Origin: Misgurnus anguillicaudatus
Taxonomy: Eukaryota > Chordata > Actinopteri > Cypriniformes > Cobitidae
Assembly (NCBI RefSeq): GCF_027580225.2
Contig: NW_027395284.1
Location: 3,491,478 to 3,555,477 of the forward strand
Direction: 5' to 3'
Length of the DNA: 64,000 nucleotides
Shown here: positions 23,804 to 35,400 of the stretch, piece after piece
How the letters are laid out: every line of letters starts with the position of its first letter
Position numbering within the stretch: the first letter of the stretch is position 1
Notes under the pieces: model-generated
What the model saw: only the letters and a program-made list of their open reading frames with translations
Databases searched by the model: none
What the model was told of the DNA's origin: nothing
Made by a program: the position numbers and the translations under genes

Positions 23804-24984
23804 TACGAGGTGTAAACAGGGCCTGTATACGTTGCCTTTTCCTCTGAGAAATATTTTTAAACTAGACCTGGGAGTCTATTTAATGTGTATGCGTTGTCTT
23901 TTCCTTCCTTCCATGTTTTCTCTGTGTAGTATGCAAAATGAATTAGTTAAACCACTCTTACCTCTCTCTCCCATCAACTAACTAACCCAGAAGATGAGTG
24001 TGGGTAACAAGTTGATCAGCTCACTCATTAACTCGGTGTTTACAGAAGCACGTGCAGCTCATCCTGCTTCTTAAAATAAGACCTCTGTGTAGAGGATGAG
24101 AGAGCGGGAAATGGATTTGACAGTTAGAGCCGTGAGCATGACGCGGGCTTCAGCAGAATCTGTCAGTCCAGAAGCAACCCCACCCCTCCGTTCGCGCACA
24201 AACGCATGCTGTCGCGAGGCATTAGTGTGGCAGAAATACTCACGCTCGCACCTTCACAACAACAGCACTTCAACATCCTCAGATGCTTGAGTGTAGGCTA
24301 TGTGTGGGCTGTTAAGTTGCCCTGGCTTTAAGAAAATGGCAGTTTTTTCTAAAGGAATGTTGCAGACACAAAGAGGGAACTGATCACCTGTCTGATCACA
24401 ACCAAAAGCTGACATTTCTGTTTTTTCTCAGTGCAGTTCCTCATGACATTGAGCTACAAGTGTCAGAATAAGATCTCCAAATGAATCAGTATATTAACCC
24501 CAATGAAACCCTACGTGCATGTTTAAATAAAGCAGCCTGATTCATGAACAGAATTTGGAGAACGCAATCACCAACTAATCTAAAATGTAAAACGTGCAGT
24601 GCAACATTAACAAAATACATGTTTTTTTGCGCACCCCTACATACATCATCTGTTGTGCTTCCATTTATAAATCGCTCCTTGACCAATGCTCCAACCATCT
24701 GAATGAAGATGATTTTGTTATGACGCTTTAATCTTCCAACGTGGTCGCTCAGTTGCGCCATAAAGCGGAAAGAGATTGCATGTCTGCCTCGATGATGCCC
24801 AAGACATGCAACGCATCCTCCATAAGGAAAGCTCAAATTAGGGGTGCATACGTTTCGCTGTCCCAAATGCTTTTTCATGATCGCCGCCAAGCCTCTGGAG
24901 GAATTTCTCTTGCGTATATACTTTCGAAACATTAATTGCGCCAACGCACTTAAGCAACAATTTGATTTACATAAAGTGTTTTCG

Positions 24985-25075
24985 TAGCTCATTTGGTAGA
25001 GCACCGGGTTCGACTCCCGGGGTACTGTAAATTGCTTTGGATTAAAGCGTCTGTCAAATGCGTAAACGTTCATAA
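24985..25075 (+). repeat. tRNA-derived SINE with shortened tRNA head
   Basis: TAGCTCATTTGG (24985-24996) fits a Pol III A box and GGTTCGACTCC (25007-25017) a perfect B box. Only 10 bases separate them, so the anticodon arm is missing. It is followed by TGCTTTGGATTAAAGCGTCT, a tail typical of fish SINEs. Not a functional tRNA gene. Confidence 0.65.
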
Positions 25076-25309
25076 TCAGGTCGGATGCAAAAACACCTCC
25101 ATTTATCCACACAGGAGGTGCTATTAAATCTGTTGCCCTGTCTCAACTGGGTACATAAATTAAGTGACTTACAGACCTGATTTAAAGTGACATGATGCAA
25201 TGGCGTTGCCACACTTCAAATCATGGAAATTGGTTGTTCATCATAAGTAAATGAAGCATCTCAACACCGTACAGTATAACTCTGTTGGGGGCGGGTATAT
25301 GTATGGTGG

Positions 25310-25560
25310 CAGTCACAGGGTGGGGGTGGTCCCCTGGTTGCTAAGGGCAACAGGGCGAGATAGATGGAGCCGCAGCTGCGCGTCTGTTAATACCAGCGCT
25401 CGACCCTCGACGTCCCCGCGCGCGCAATTCACTCCACACGCACACACACAGGGACGCGCACACACTGAGCTCAAGGCAGGAAGATGCGAGCGGGGATTTA
25501 GTTTCAGCGTCTTTTTCAGTCTCCAGCAGATTAATACGGATTTACACACGAGAAACAAGG
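25310..25560 (+). promoter_or_regulatory. akap5: CpG-rich candidate promoter of akap5
   Basis: A local CpG-rich block (TCGACGTCCCCGCGCGCGC) in AT-rich surroundings, 2.1 kb upstream of the akap5 coding exon on the same strand. The akap5 coding exon has a splice acceptor before its start codon, so a separate 5' untranslated exon is expected, and this is the best candidate. The exact start site and donor are not determined. Confidence 0.4.
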
Positions 25561-27492
25561 TTTGGACACTCTTCTTTCTTATAATGGATTTTGGGAAGTG
25601 AATTTGTTGTGAATTAAAGCATCCGAGTTTTTTGTTGTACTGAACTGATATGTTTAGTTTGTATTATGAGTGCTTCGCCTGTACAATGGATGTAGTCGGG
25701 GTTTGATTTCATGCGCTGCTCATATTATAAGGAAGTGCAGAGATTTGGATAGAAAGGACAATAGGCGCACATTCAATGACTGCGCCCTGTATTTGAATTT
25801 GTAGGCATGATGAGTTTGATGAATTTGTTTACCGCTTGTAGTGCTTTGTGTTTATGTTTATGAGCAAGGACATCTGCTTCCTTATTGCTAGTTGTTTGCA
25901 AAACCAACTGTTAAGAGTTCATTCATTCATTCATGCGATCAACTTCTTCGCCAAACGTACCAGACTTGCACATTATAATGTGAGGCACTCAATTTGCTCC
26001 AGATTGCGCCCAGTCTGGTTTTATGTATATAACGTTACATGCATGCTCTCAATATTTTAGCTTTAACATAACAACTGGATAATAAAACGCTGCAGAGATT
26101 TCTAGAATGTAACCAGCGTGGCTTTATCACAATAGACGCTTCATGCGCGAGCGCGCGCGCGCGGCTTGTTGTTTTCCCGCTGCATGATGATTTCATAATT
26201 TCCACATCATCACACGTTTCCGCGGTGACAGACGTGTTACACGACACATTAAGTCTTAAGTATTTTTTTCTTTTACAAAACTATCTTTTGTGAGGTTTTA
26301 AAAAGCAGTGGTGCAAATCAAAACAAGTGACTGAGCATTGTTCAGGTTTTCCAGACACAACAGGAGAAGTCCGTCTCGTGTTTTGTCTGTATTTTTTTTT
26401 GTGGCGACCAACCCATTACTGTCGTAACGACGTCAATTAAAATAACTTAAGCGATGTTGATACCAACTAAAGACGTTTTTTACAAAATGGAGGATATGGT
26501 GAGGGACACATTAGCAATGCAAATGAGGTTTTGAAGAGCACTGGCACCTGCTGTCTCGAGCATTTGCATTGGCTTTTCCCTCGTTTTTCATTAGAATGAT
26601 GTTCTACTGCTCCAAAGCAAGGTTTGAGCTCACACTTTGGGCTTTGTCGAAGGACCTTCTCAAAATCTCTTCTCTTGCGTTAGCATAACAATGGGCAAGG
26701 GTTTTGTCCATGAAAAGAGAGGACAAAACCGTCAAAGCTCAATTGTCCCAGTGTCAGTCGGATGGGCAAGCAGGGTCTTGCTCCCCATCAGTAAACAGAC
26801 TCAGTCACGGTGAAATCCAATTAAGCCGTGTTGTTTCAACCGGGCTTTTCACAAGGAGATGAATATTGTTTCTGTTTTTATGCTACTGTACTCATTTTAT
26901 GGTAGATACAGTCATGAGGTTTCTTGACTAAACCGGTTTTGTCAGTCACATTTGATTCACCTCTACCATCCCAGACCAAACAGATGACGTTCAATGATTT
27001 TGAATTCACAAGTGGGTCATTCAAATGAAGCATTAAATTGCTTTAAGCATCACGAAGACTTTTTTTAATCACGAAAGAATCCTTTTTGAAGATTTAAAAT
27101 CACCAGTGTTAAGAAATGTGTTGACTCAAGATAAAGAGATGAACCATTTTTAAAATAGTGATTCATAATACAGGAAATGAGGACTCGTATGTGCACAGCG
27201 ACATAAGCTAAATTTCATAAGAAGATGTGGTGCGTGTCTAAAACAGAGCCTTTCTATAAAAAGTGCACTGCTTCTGGATAGGAAGACAGAAAAAAAGAGA
27301 AAAACCCCTAACCTGACTGGTAGATAAAATGAATGATCATCTGTACAGCATGGTATCAAAGTGAATGGACTCGGATTGTCAAGTGGAAACTTTATTTTTA
27401 ACCCATGCTGAACACAACATAACATACATCCTTAAAAAATGTGTTGAAATGCAGTCAGTTTAAAACTTAATTGTTGTTCTCTCTCCTTCCAG

Positions 27493-30400
27493 TTTTGAGG
27501 TTCCTCTTCCCCACACGGAATATGATGCAGAATTCCCCAATTTTTCTGGAAATAAACTGGATAAGGAAACACTCTGATTTGTTGGCCGATTATCAATGAA
27601 CTCAGTTCCGTAAAGAACAAAGTATTTTTCAGCAAGAAAAACCTGATAGTTGGAGTTTTGATTTTTGGATATGGCAGCAACTGAGGCTAATGCAGAGCCT
27701 GTCCAAGCGGACGTCGTTGAGACCAAAGCTGAGGTAGAAACCACAAATGCAGAGCCAGCCCCAGCTTCAACAGAGGAAACCCAGCCTACTACTGAGCCAA
27801 CAACTAACACAGAGCCCCCAACCGATAGCAAATCTAAGCCAGCCTCTGAGAAAATATGGGACTCTTTTTTAAACAAAAGTGGGCTTGGAAAAGTAATGGG
27901 AGGTAAGAAGAAGAAAGAGCAGCACACAGAACCTGAGGACGCCACTGGTGAGGAGCACGATAAGACGTCAAATCAGAACGAACATGGAGATACAGAAGAG
28001 CCCAAAGACCAGGCATCTAGTCAACCGGTAGAGGCTGCCGAGGCTGCAGCTGATGGCCCGGTGATTGAAAAAGCACCAGAAAGTGAAGAGGCCTCCCAAG
28101 AGCAAAAGGAAGCTGGTGCCAAGCCAAAGCAAGGGGAAAAGTCTAGCGTTAGGGACTTTATCCGCAACCCTGTTGCTAAAATTTTCTCACACAAAAGCAC
28201 AGAGAAGAAAGATGGTGACGTAAAACAGGCCGCCCCTGTTCGGTCGAAATCATTAGACAGGCTGCAAGATGCTGATGCCAGCACAGTTGTGGCAGACCAA
28301 ACAGAGGACCCTCAGGCTGCAAATGAGCCAGACAAGGCTAACTCTCAAACAACAAGACATGTGAGACGTTGGCACTCCTTTAAGAAACTTATGGCTCAGA
28401 AAAGTCACAAAAAAAGCACAGATGATCCCAAGGATGCTGAGGGGGCAGACGGAACCAGCGCAGATGGAGCCGGTGACACTGGGACGTTGGATTCCACCAC
28501 AAAGTCAGAACCCACTGGGCAAAAAAGGTGGAAACTGAAGAGATCCTGGACATTTCAAGGCATAAAGAGAGATTCATCAGTTGTTGGGATAAACAAGCCT
28601 AAAGATAAAGACACTTCGGATGTGAAAGATGAAAATGCAGCCGAGGAAGAACAGGGTACAGAAGATGTTAAGGTAGCCAGCGATGCAGAAACACAGGAGA
28701 AGACTAATGCTGAGGGTGAAGAGGAGAAAGGAGCCACCGCTACTACACAGCATGCAAAATCTGCGGACCATCATGCAAATGAGATCTGGACCTCTTTCAA
28801 AAAACGAGTTGCTCCCAAGTCAAAGAAGGCAGCTGACACTGGTGCAACAGAGGAGGAACCAGCGGGTGAGCATGAGCAGACCGATGAACCACAGGCGGGT
28901 AAAGACTCGGGCAAGACAGCCAAGGCAAAAAGGACACACTTTAACCGTGCTGTGTCACTAAAGAACTTCATAATGCGAAAGGGGAAGAGTACCAGCGTGG
29001 ACATGGGGGAGGGTTCGGCTGTGCAAAAGGAGGGCGATGGTACCGGCGAGGGTCAAGCTAAAGACACGGACGGTCTTGATGATGCAACTGGGGCAGCCGA
29101 TGTTCCACAGACTGTATCAGAGGAACAGACTGAAGCTCAGAGTGAGAGCAATAATGAAGCTCAGGTGGCAGACGAGCACAAAAGTTCAGATGGAGAGGAG
29201 AAGTCCCACACTGGCACACCATCTGTTGAGCCATCAGACAAGTCTCATTCAGTAGATCCATCATCAGAGGGCAGCTGCCAAACAGAGCCTAAAGCCAACG
29301 GTGAGAACGGATGCTCGGATGCTACGTCAGAAGACACCACAGCACACAATCATGATGCAACTACCGAGAATGATGTGAAGGATGAGGAGACCAACCAAGA
29401 GACTATAGACTCTAGTGGCAAAACTTGTCCAAAGGATGGAAAGGTTCTCAATCAAGATGGAAAGTGTGATACGGTCAATGCAGTTGCCCAAAGCGGTGAG
29501 TTTGAAGCAACAAGAGATCTTCAGCAAAATGGAAATGACAAACCAGAGTCTAAAGTAAGACTAGGTACTAGTGTTAAGGTAGAGACTGGGGAGGATGGGG
29601 CAACTCAGTATGAAGGGTCTCTTTCTGGGTCAGCGGCGACCAATACAGGTGACCAAGAGGAGGCTTTGAAGAGGATGTTCTATGAGGTTGCAGCTTCCAT
29701 CGTTCGTACAGTTGTGTCCTCCGCCACTGAACAGTTAGCCAAGGAAAAGGACCTTCTAGACACTAGTCTAAATTGTTTTTAACCTTTAAAAAGTAGCAGT
29801 TACACAGATCTTAATGTGAGTCACAGAGAAGTTACTTTGAATCAGGGATATCTGGGTGATATTGAGGACCTTTATTTTGTGTTTGTGATTACACAAAAAG
29901 CCAATGCTATATTTCATCACCCCTTTAACATATTAAAAACTTGTGAATTTAGGGTTAGTGAACATAAAGGAAGGTACAGGTGCAATATAGTGAAATTATT
30001 TAGGGAAACTACAGTACAGTCAACTACAGTGTTATTGAAGCAAAAAATGCTGTCACTTTTAAATGTTTAGCGTTTGCTGGTCTATGTCAAAATTTAGCTT
30101 CTCTGTAACCAAATGTGTTGGTAAAACATATTTTCAATGTTAAATGTACAACTACATAGTAATACATTTCATTTTTTTCTGTTATCGTTTACCAGAATAA
30201 AAGGCGGGAAACGTGTGACGCCACACAAAGAGGATTAAATCTGCATGGGATTCGTTCAGCGAGGAGCTTTGCCCCCCTCCCCCCAAAATATGGAGTAATC
30301 ACATGTTTACATCACGATTCACCATGGTGAGAGATGCAATCCACATAGTTAAAAAAAATCTTGAAAGCAATAATTCAGATTCATCAATCAGTGCAGTCTT

Positions 30401-30720
30401 TGCTACCATTCCGTCACTGTAAATGTTTTGCTTGTCTACTAGTGAGATTTTATATTGTCATAAATGACATTCCTTTGAAAATGTTAATCTCATTGATCAC
30501 AAAGTATCGTGATCATAAAGACTGTTAGTTTTATATTAATTGCCATTCTGTTTGTAGTTTTCCTTTTACTAGATATCCCTATGTGATACACATTGGAAAT
30601 AACAGCCTGTCAGATTGCCCCATCAATTGTGAATTCAATATGGAATGTGCGCTAATCTGTGTTTTTGTTTTTAGTCTGTTACCTTGTGTACATGAATAAA
30701 CCTCCATTAAACCGTAAATA
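27493..30720 (+). other. akap5: akap5 terminal exon including UTRs
   Basis: CTCTCCTTCCAG ending at 27492 is a good splice acceptor, giving 178 bases of 5' UTR before the ATG at 27671. After the stop, about 940 bases of non-coding sequence run to AATAAA at 30695-30700, which marks the likely 3' end. Confidence 0.6.
27671..29782 (+). CDS. akap5: A-kinase anchor protein 5-like scaffold
   Basis: A 703-residue, intronless coding exon; the ATG at 27671 is the first in-frame methionine codon. The protein is acidic and low-complexity (Glu, Thr, Ala, Lys), with six short basic/aromatic blocks: 61-82 (KIWDSFLNKS... GGKKKK), 158-176 (VRDFIRNPVAKIF), 231-249 (VRRWHSFKKLMAQK), 286-302 (KLKRSWTFQGIKR), 371-387 (EIWTSFKKRV) and 423-440 (RAVSLKNFIMRKGK). 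They resemble the WSK-type membrane- and calmodulin-binding regions of AKAP5/AKAP12. The C-terminus (about 667-690, FYEVAASIVRTVVSSATEQL) forms an amphipathic helix like the AKAP5 PKA-RII binding helix. AKAP5 anchors PKA and other enzymes at the plasma membrane and synapses. Human AKAP5 is 427 residues, so this one is much longer. There is no Gly at position 2, so no AKAP12-type myristoylation, and I saw no PxIxIT-type calcineurin site. Confidence 0.78.
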   Translation: MAATEANAEPVQADVVETKAEVETTNAEPAPASTEETQPTTEPTTNTEPPTDSKSKPASEKIWDSFLNKSGLGKVMGGKKKKEQHTEPEDATGEEHDKTSNQNEHGDTEEPKDQASSQPVEAAEAAADGPVIEKAPESEEASQEQKEAGAKPKQGEKSSVRDFIRNPVAKIFSHKSTEKKDGDVKQAAPVRSKSLDRLQDADASTVVADQTEDPQAANEPDKANSQTTRHVRRWHSFKKLMAQKSHKKSTDDPKDAEGADGTSADGAGDTGTLDSTTKSEPTGQKRWKLKRSWTFQGIKRDSSVVGINKPKDKDTSDVKDENAAEEEQGTEDVKVASDAETQEKTNAEGEEEKGATATTQHAKSADHHANEIWTSFKKRVAPKSKKAADTGATEEEPAGEHEQTDEPQAGKDSGKTAKAKRTHFNRAVSLKNFIMRKGKSTSVDMGEGSAVQKEGDGTGEGQAKDTDGLDDATGAADVPQTVSEEQTEAQSESNNEAQVADEHKSSDGEEKSHTGTPSVEPSDKSHSVDPSSEGSCQTEPKANGENGCSDATSEDTTAHNHDATTENDVKDEETNQETIDSSGKTCPKDGKVLNQDGKCDTVNAVAQSGEFEATRDLQQNGNDKPESKVRLGTSVKVETGEDGATQYEGSLSGSAATNTGDQEEALKRMFYEVAASIVRTVVSSATEQLAKEKDLLDTSLNCF

Positions 30721-31990
30721 ATTTTGTGTTTTATTGCAAAGAATTATACATTTGTTCAGGTTCAAATTAATTTAACTTGGCATTTCGGGTGATTGTGCAA
30801 CAAACTCAGCTAATGCAAAATAGTAAATTACATACCCTCCAACAAAAAACTTGCTTGATATAATTCATAAATCCATATATTCATATGAATGAAAGAATAC
30901 ATTGATGTAAAAACATTACACACACCTCATAATTAATCACAATGTTGTACATTAAATGCAATTTAATATACCTCTTAATCTCTAATCGTAGTATTTATAT
31001 TAAACTTACAGGTGATCATGACTGCATTACTGTCAACCTGTACTTATTCTCAGAGATCATGTTATTAGCATGTTAACTGCAGAATACCAAAATGCCACGT
31101 AAAAGGTATTAAAACAGCATTTTACACAGTCGGGGTTAATGTGGAAGTATTAACAGATAATGACCACACTTAACAGAGACAGAATGGCTCACAGATATTC
31201 AGACTGTATTGGCAAGTAGGTGAAACTGGCAATCCGTATAAAAGACAATGAATGTGGCTTTGAGACTAAATCAATATGTACCAACAGCAAAAGCCAGATG
31301 GACTATACAGGCTTTGGTTTATACTGTCAAAGCAATAAATCTCTTGTTATATTTTAACAAGAGTCAACAGTGATCACTTTGTTTGCTCCGGGCTATAAAA
31401 AGGTTTAAATATGAAACAGACATTTGCACATATTGCAAGATCTTTCTTTGGTCAGGAGTTTAACTGGGTCAAAGAAAAAAAATGTGTGTTTTAAGGGTTC
31501 CTTAAGGTCAGACTTTGAAATAAAAAATGTAACATTACTAAATACATTAGATGTCCTGAAATAACATTTCTTTTTAGTATTAGTGTAAATTAATGAAGGT
31601 TTATACATAAAGTTAAATGTGTATTGTTATTGTTCAATCATAAGACAATGAATTTGTCTATATAAAAAAAGTTTATATGCATAAATTAACATTATATAAT
31701 AAATACTGTATATTTATAGCATTAACTAAATGTTCACATACTAAACCATATGACAAAAGTGTTGAAAAGTTGTTTTTTAAAAGATAAGCTGGTAAAACAA
31801 CCATCTCTGTCCTGTCAGTGTTGACAGGCAAAACACTGCTAACCTAATATTCCCAAAGTACAAAGTGTTGCACAAAATAGCAGGTGAGTGTGTACTGTTT
31901 ATAACACACAGAGCTTTAAAACCAAAAAATCCTTTGAAAGCCAATCTGCTAAGTGGTTTACAAGCTAGCAAGATGACACTTAATGGTCAC
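30721..31990. other. Intergenic AT-rich DNA between convergent akap5 and tmem87a
   Basis: About 1.3 kb of AT-rich sequence with no exon or recognised repeat. It separates the tail-to-tail ends of the two genes. Confidence 0.5.
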
Positions 31991-31991
31991 T

Positions 31992-31997
31992 TTTATT
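31992..31997 (-). terminator. tmem87a: Poly(A) signal of tmem87a
   Basis: TTTATT on the plus strand is AATAAA on the gene strand, 427 bases downstream of the stop codon. Confidence 0.5.
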
Positions 31998-32423
31998 GAA
32001 AATATCATCAGGTCAGTGAGGCACTCAATCTGTGAAAGCATACTGACAAATGAAAGAAAACCCAAAAAGGAGTGTTTATCTTACACGGCTTCCTATCTTT
32101 TTATGATTAATAAGAGGATTGTTGTGCAAAAGCCTTATACTGAAAAAGCACAATGCACAAACCAAATAGTTTAATCACATTTTGTACTTTAGATATGTAT
32201 ACAACATTCAAAGGCATTTTACAGTTAAGTTTAAGAAACTTTTACACCATATTTTTTGCAAATATAAATACAAACGAGCAATTAAAAATAAAAGGAGTCA
32301 TTTAGTGCATTACCTCATCATCCCACATATTTACACACTGCTTATGAAAATCTCAAACTTTTGGGATAAAGCAGCTGTGCGCCGACATACACATTATGTA
32401 CAATACAATACAGCGTTATAGAC

Positions 32424-35400
32424 CTACTCCATTTTGGACATCTCAAATTTCGTGGTCATTATCTCCTGAGAAAAACAAAACAAAATATTGTATTAATTCA
32501 TTGAACAGTTTTTTTACTTAAATGGTTTAATTCAATAATTGCAGTACACAAAAGTCCTATTTTCTAAAATTACCACCACGGTTTCGTAAACGCTTATAAA
32601 CAGTACGCATATGAATGTAGTCAGCATGCATTGTACAGAGTCTCCTCTATTAAGAGGTTTGTCCATATTGTCTGCGTGTGAAATGAACATGAGCTCAAGT
32701 GAGCTCATATTAGCAAGACAAAACCACAAAAGCCCCAGCGCTCCTTTTGTTCCACGTAGAATAAAAACAACCCACAGAGAGAAAGAGAGGGAGTGAGAAA
32801 GTAAGGGAGGGAGGGAGTGCGTGCGAGAGAGAGAGAGACTGTTTATTATGAAGCGTCACGAGCGCCCACTGCTGACGTGTCAGAATATTACACACATACC
32901 TCATCTGAGTCCAACAGAGGCGGCAGCGCACTGCAAAACAAAACAAATCACAACAATTTACTTCAATCATGCGGCGGTCGATGCTGGAAGCTTAATATGC
33001 AAGCTAATGATGAATTACAAATAAATAATTGTTATATTGTTACGTAAAACGCCTATTTCCAACAATGTCCACAGTTAGAAAATACTTGACTCTGATTGGA
33101 CAGTTACCCCGATTACGCATCGCTAAAACTGACAACACACCGTTCATCCGGGTACTGCATGTTTAATGTATCACTCTGCTGCATTATGACAGGGTTGAAT
33201 TGGTTACAAATTAACTAATACAATACTTCAAATCAATATTTCATGCTTATTACACTCATGTGATAAGTAGCCGTGCAATAAGAGAAATACTGTACATGTA
33301 GCCGGTTGATATTGCAAAATAAACCTATTTATATCCAGCCATATACATTATCCGTTTCCTAATGCACATTAAATATGATTTAAAAAAAATTGTATTAAAG
33401 ATTACAATTTAATTTAAATATATTGCCAGTATATTTAAAAAATATATATACAATATACAGTACTGTGCAAAAGTCTTAGGGCACCATGCTACCATTAGAT
33501 TTGTTGTTTTTGCAATTGTATAATGATCATATATATAATTATTTCTCAGTCTCTTTATTAGAATACAACCAGAAAATACAGGAAATGTGTATGTAGTAAT
33601 AAAAACAGTATAAAAGTATAAGCTGAAGTGTTAAGTTTTTAGGGTAAACTCCCCTTTCACTTGAGCAAAAGCAGCTGCAGGATCTCTTAAACCTAAATAA
33701 AATTAAATCCTAATTTCTAATTCTAATCGAATGATTTCAGGACTTCAGTCTCCTTAAAAAAGCTCAAGATGTGTTTCGTGCCAAGAGAGGTCACACTAAA
33801 TACTGACTGACTATGTTTACATGCACAGAATAAGCAGATAACTAGCAAAAATCTGCTTATTATAAAAAACTGTTTTCATGCGTTTACATGCAAATCAATA
33901 AGCCGGCTATGCAGACTACTGCGTTTACATGAGACTTGGAAATTTGTCCGGTTTCTCGCAGGTAGTGACATCATCGCCTATAGTAAATAATAGTTGATCA
34001 AAAAGCAGATGGCATATCTGTCTTAAGCTATATTGTTTTATCTTTTTTCGTGTCTCCAGAACCTGTAAATATAACATCAGTTTTTATTTTTGCAGTTTCT
34101 CTGCCAACTGCTTTAGTAGAGGAAAGACTTTTATGCATTACTTTGCGCTTACTTCCGCGTCTGACGTTTATCTTTCACACACGGAGACATGCGCACATGG
34201 ACAAAACCGTGAGAAAGCCGGTTAAGGTGTTTACATGCCACGTGAAATCGGGGTAATGAACAAAAAAGTACCTGTGCCGATCGGTTTTTGCTTATGCCGT
34301 TTATGGGCTTTCCCCGATTAAAGAAAATCATTTTACACGTCTACATGACCCCACGTGTTATCAGTTTATTAAGCATAATCGGCGTAAGACTGTGCATGTA
34401 AACTGATGCATGAAGACGACATTTAGTTCTGAAATTTTAAATTTTGTTTACATTTTCCCTTTATTTTCTGTTTGTATCTTAAAAAAAAAAGAGTGAAAAA
34501 AAATAATGGATGGACATTAAAACTTTGCTAAAACAACAAAGCTGGTGATGGTGGCCTAAGACTTTTGCACAGTACTGTATATTTTTGTAAAGTGTTAGCA
34601 CATAAATAGGATTTTTAGACTTACACATCAGCCATTGAAGAGGGAATATTCTCCTCAACCCATTTGAGATCTTCATCCTAAATGGACCACAAAGCACATT
34701 TACTATGAACAAAAGCCAGGGGTAGGAGAAGAATTCTGATATGACCATAACACTTAACAATAGCTTTTTCATAATAAAATTTCATTTTTATAGGAACAAT
34801 ACTGGCATCCATTACCACTTTGTTAGGCTTTACATTTCCGTTGGTCTCCGGTTTCATTCCTCTCATTTTCACACCCTCTGCGGATTCAAGCATAACTGGT
34901 TAGAACCAGCCAAACAAAACCAAAGGGAACAAAGAAATCCAAAGACTTGATAGGCCGGACTCAGGTGTTTTGACTTCAACTCAATCTTTTTAGCAAATAT
35001 GTCAAAATATATCAGCATTTTAATAGACCGTGTGTGTATAAGTGTGTTTGTTAAGGCAGAATTATTTCCCTATCCTTAAATACAGAGTGCAATCTAACAC
35101 CTGCTAATTTGTTAATGAGGACTCTTACCAAAGGCTTCATTCACAAGCTGTTCTTCCTCCTCTTCCTCTGTATCCTCATCCACCAGTGGAGTGAAGGCAT
35201 ATCTGAAAAGTTCAGAAGAACAGTCATCTAAAATCGATGCTGTATTACTAATGTACAAAAATGTTTTGCTTAGTTGAGGTAAAAAACATTTACCTCTGGT
35301 TATTGGCCGATGGTCTCCATAAGAACATAATGACAAGCAGGATACTGGAGAAGAGGAAACGCCAGAAGGCATCGTCTATCCAAAGCTCTCTCCAGTCCTG

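Noticed and set aside
24985..25020. tRNA gene
   Set aside because: A and B boxes are only 10 bases apart and the anticodon arm is missing; the downstream tail identifies a SINE.
28021..29264. Several minus-strand and shifted-frame open frames in the akap5 exon
   Set aside because: Shadows of the 703-codon reading frame; low-complexity GC-rich third positions keep other frames open.
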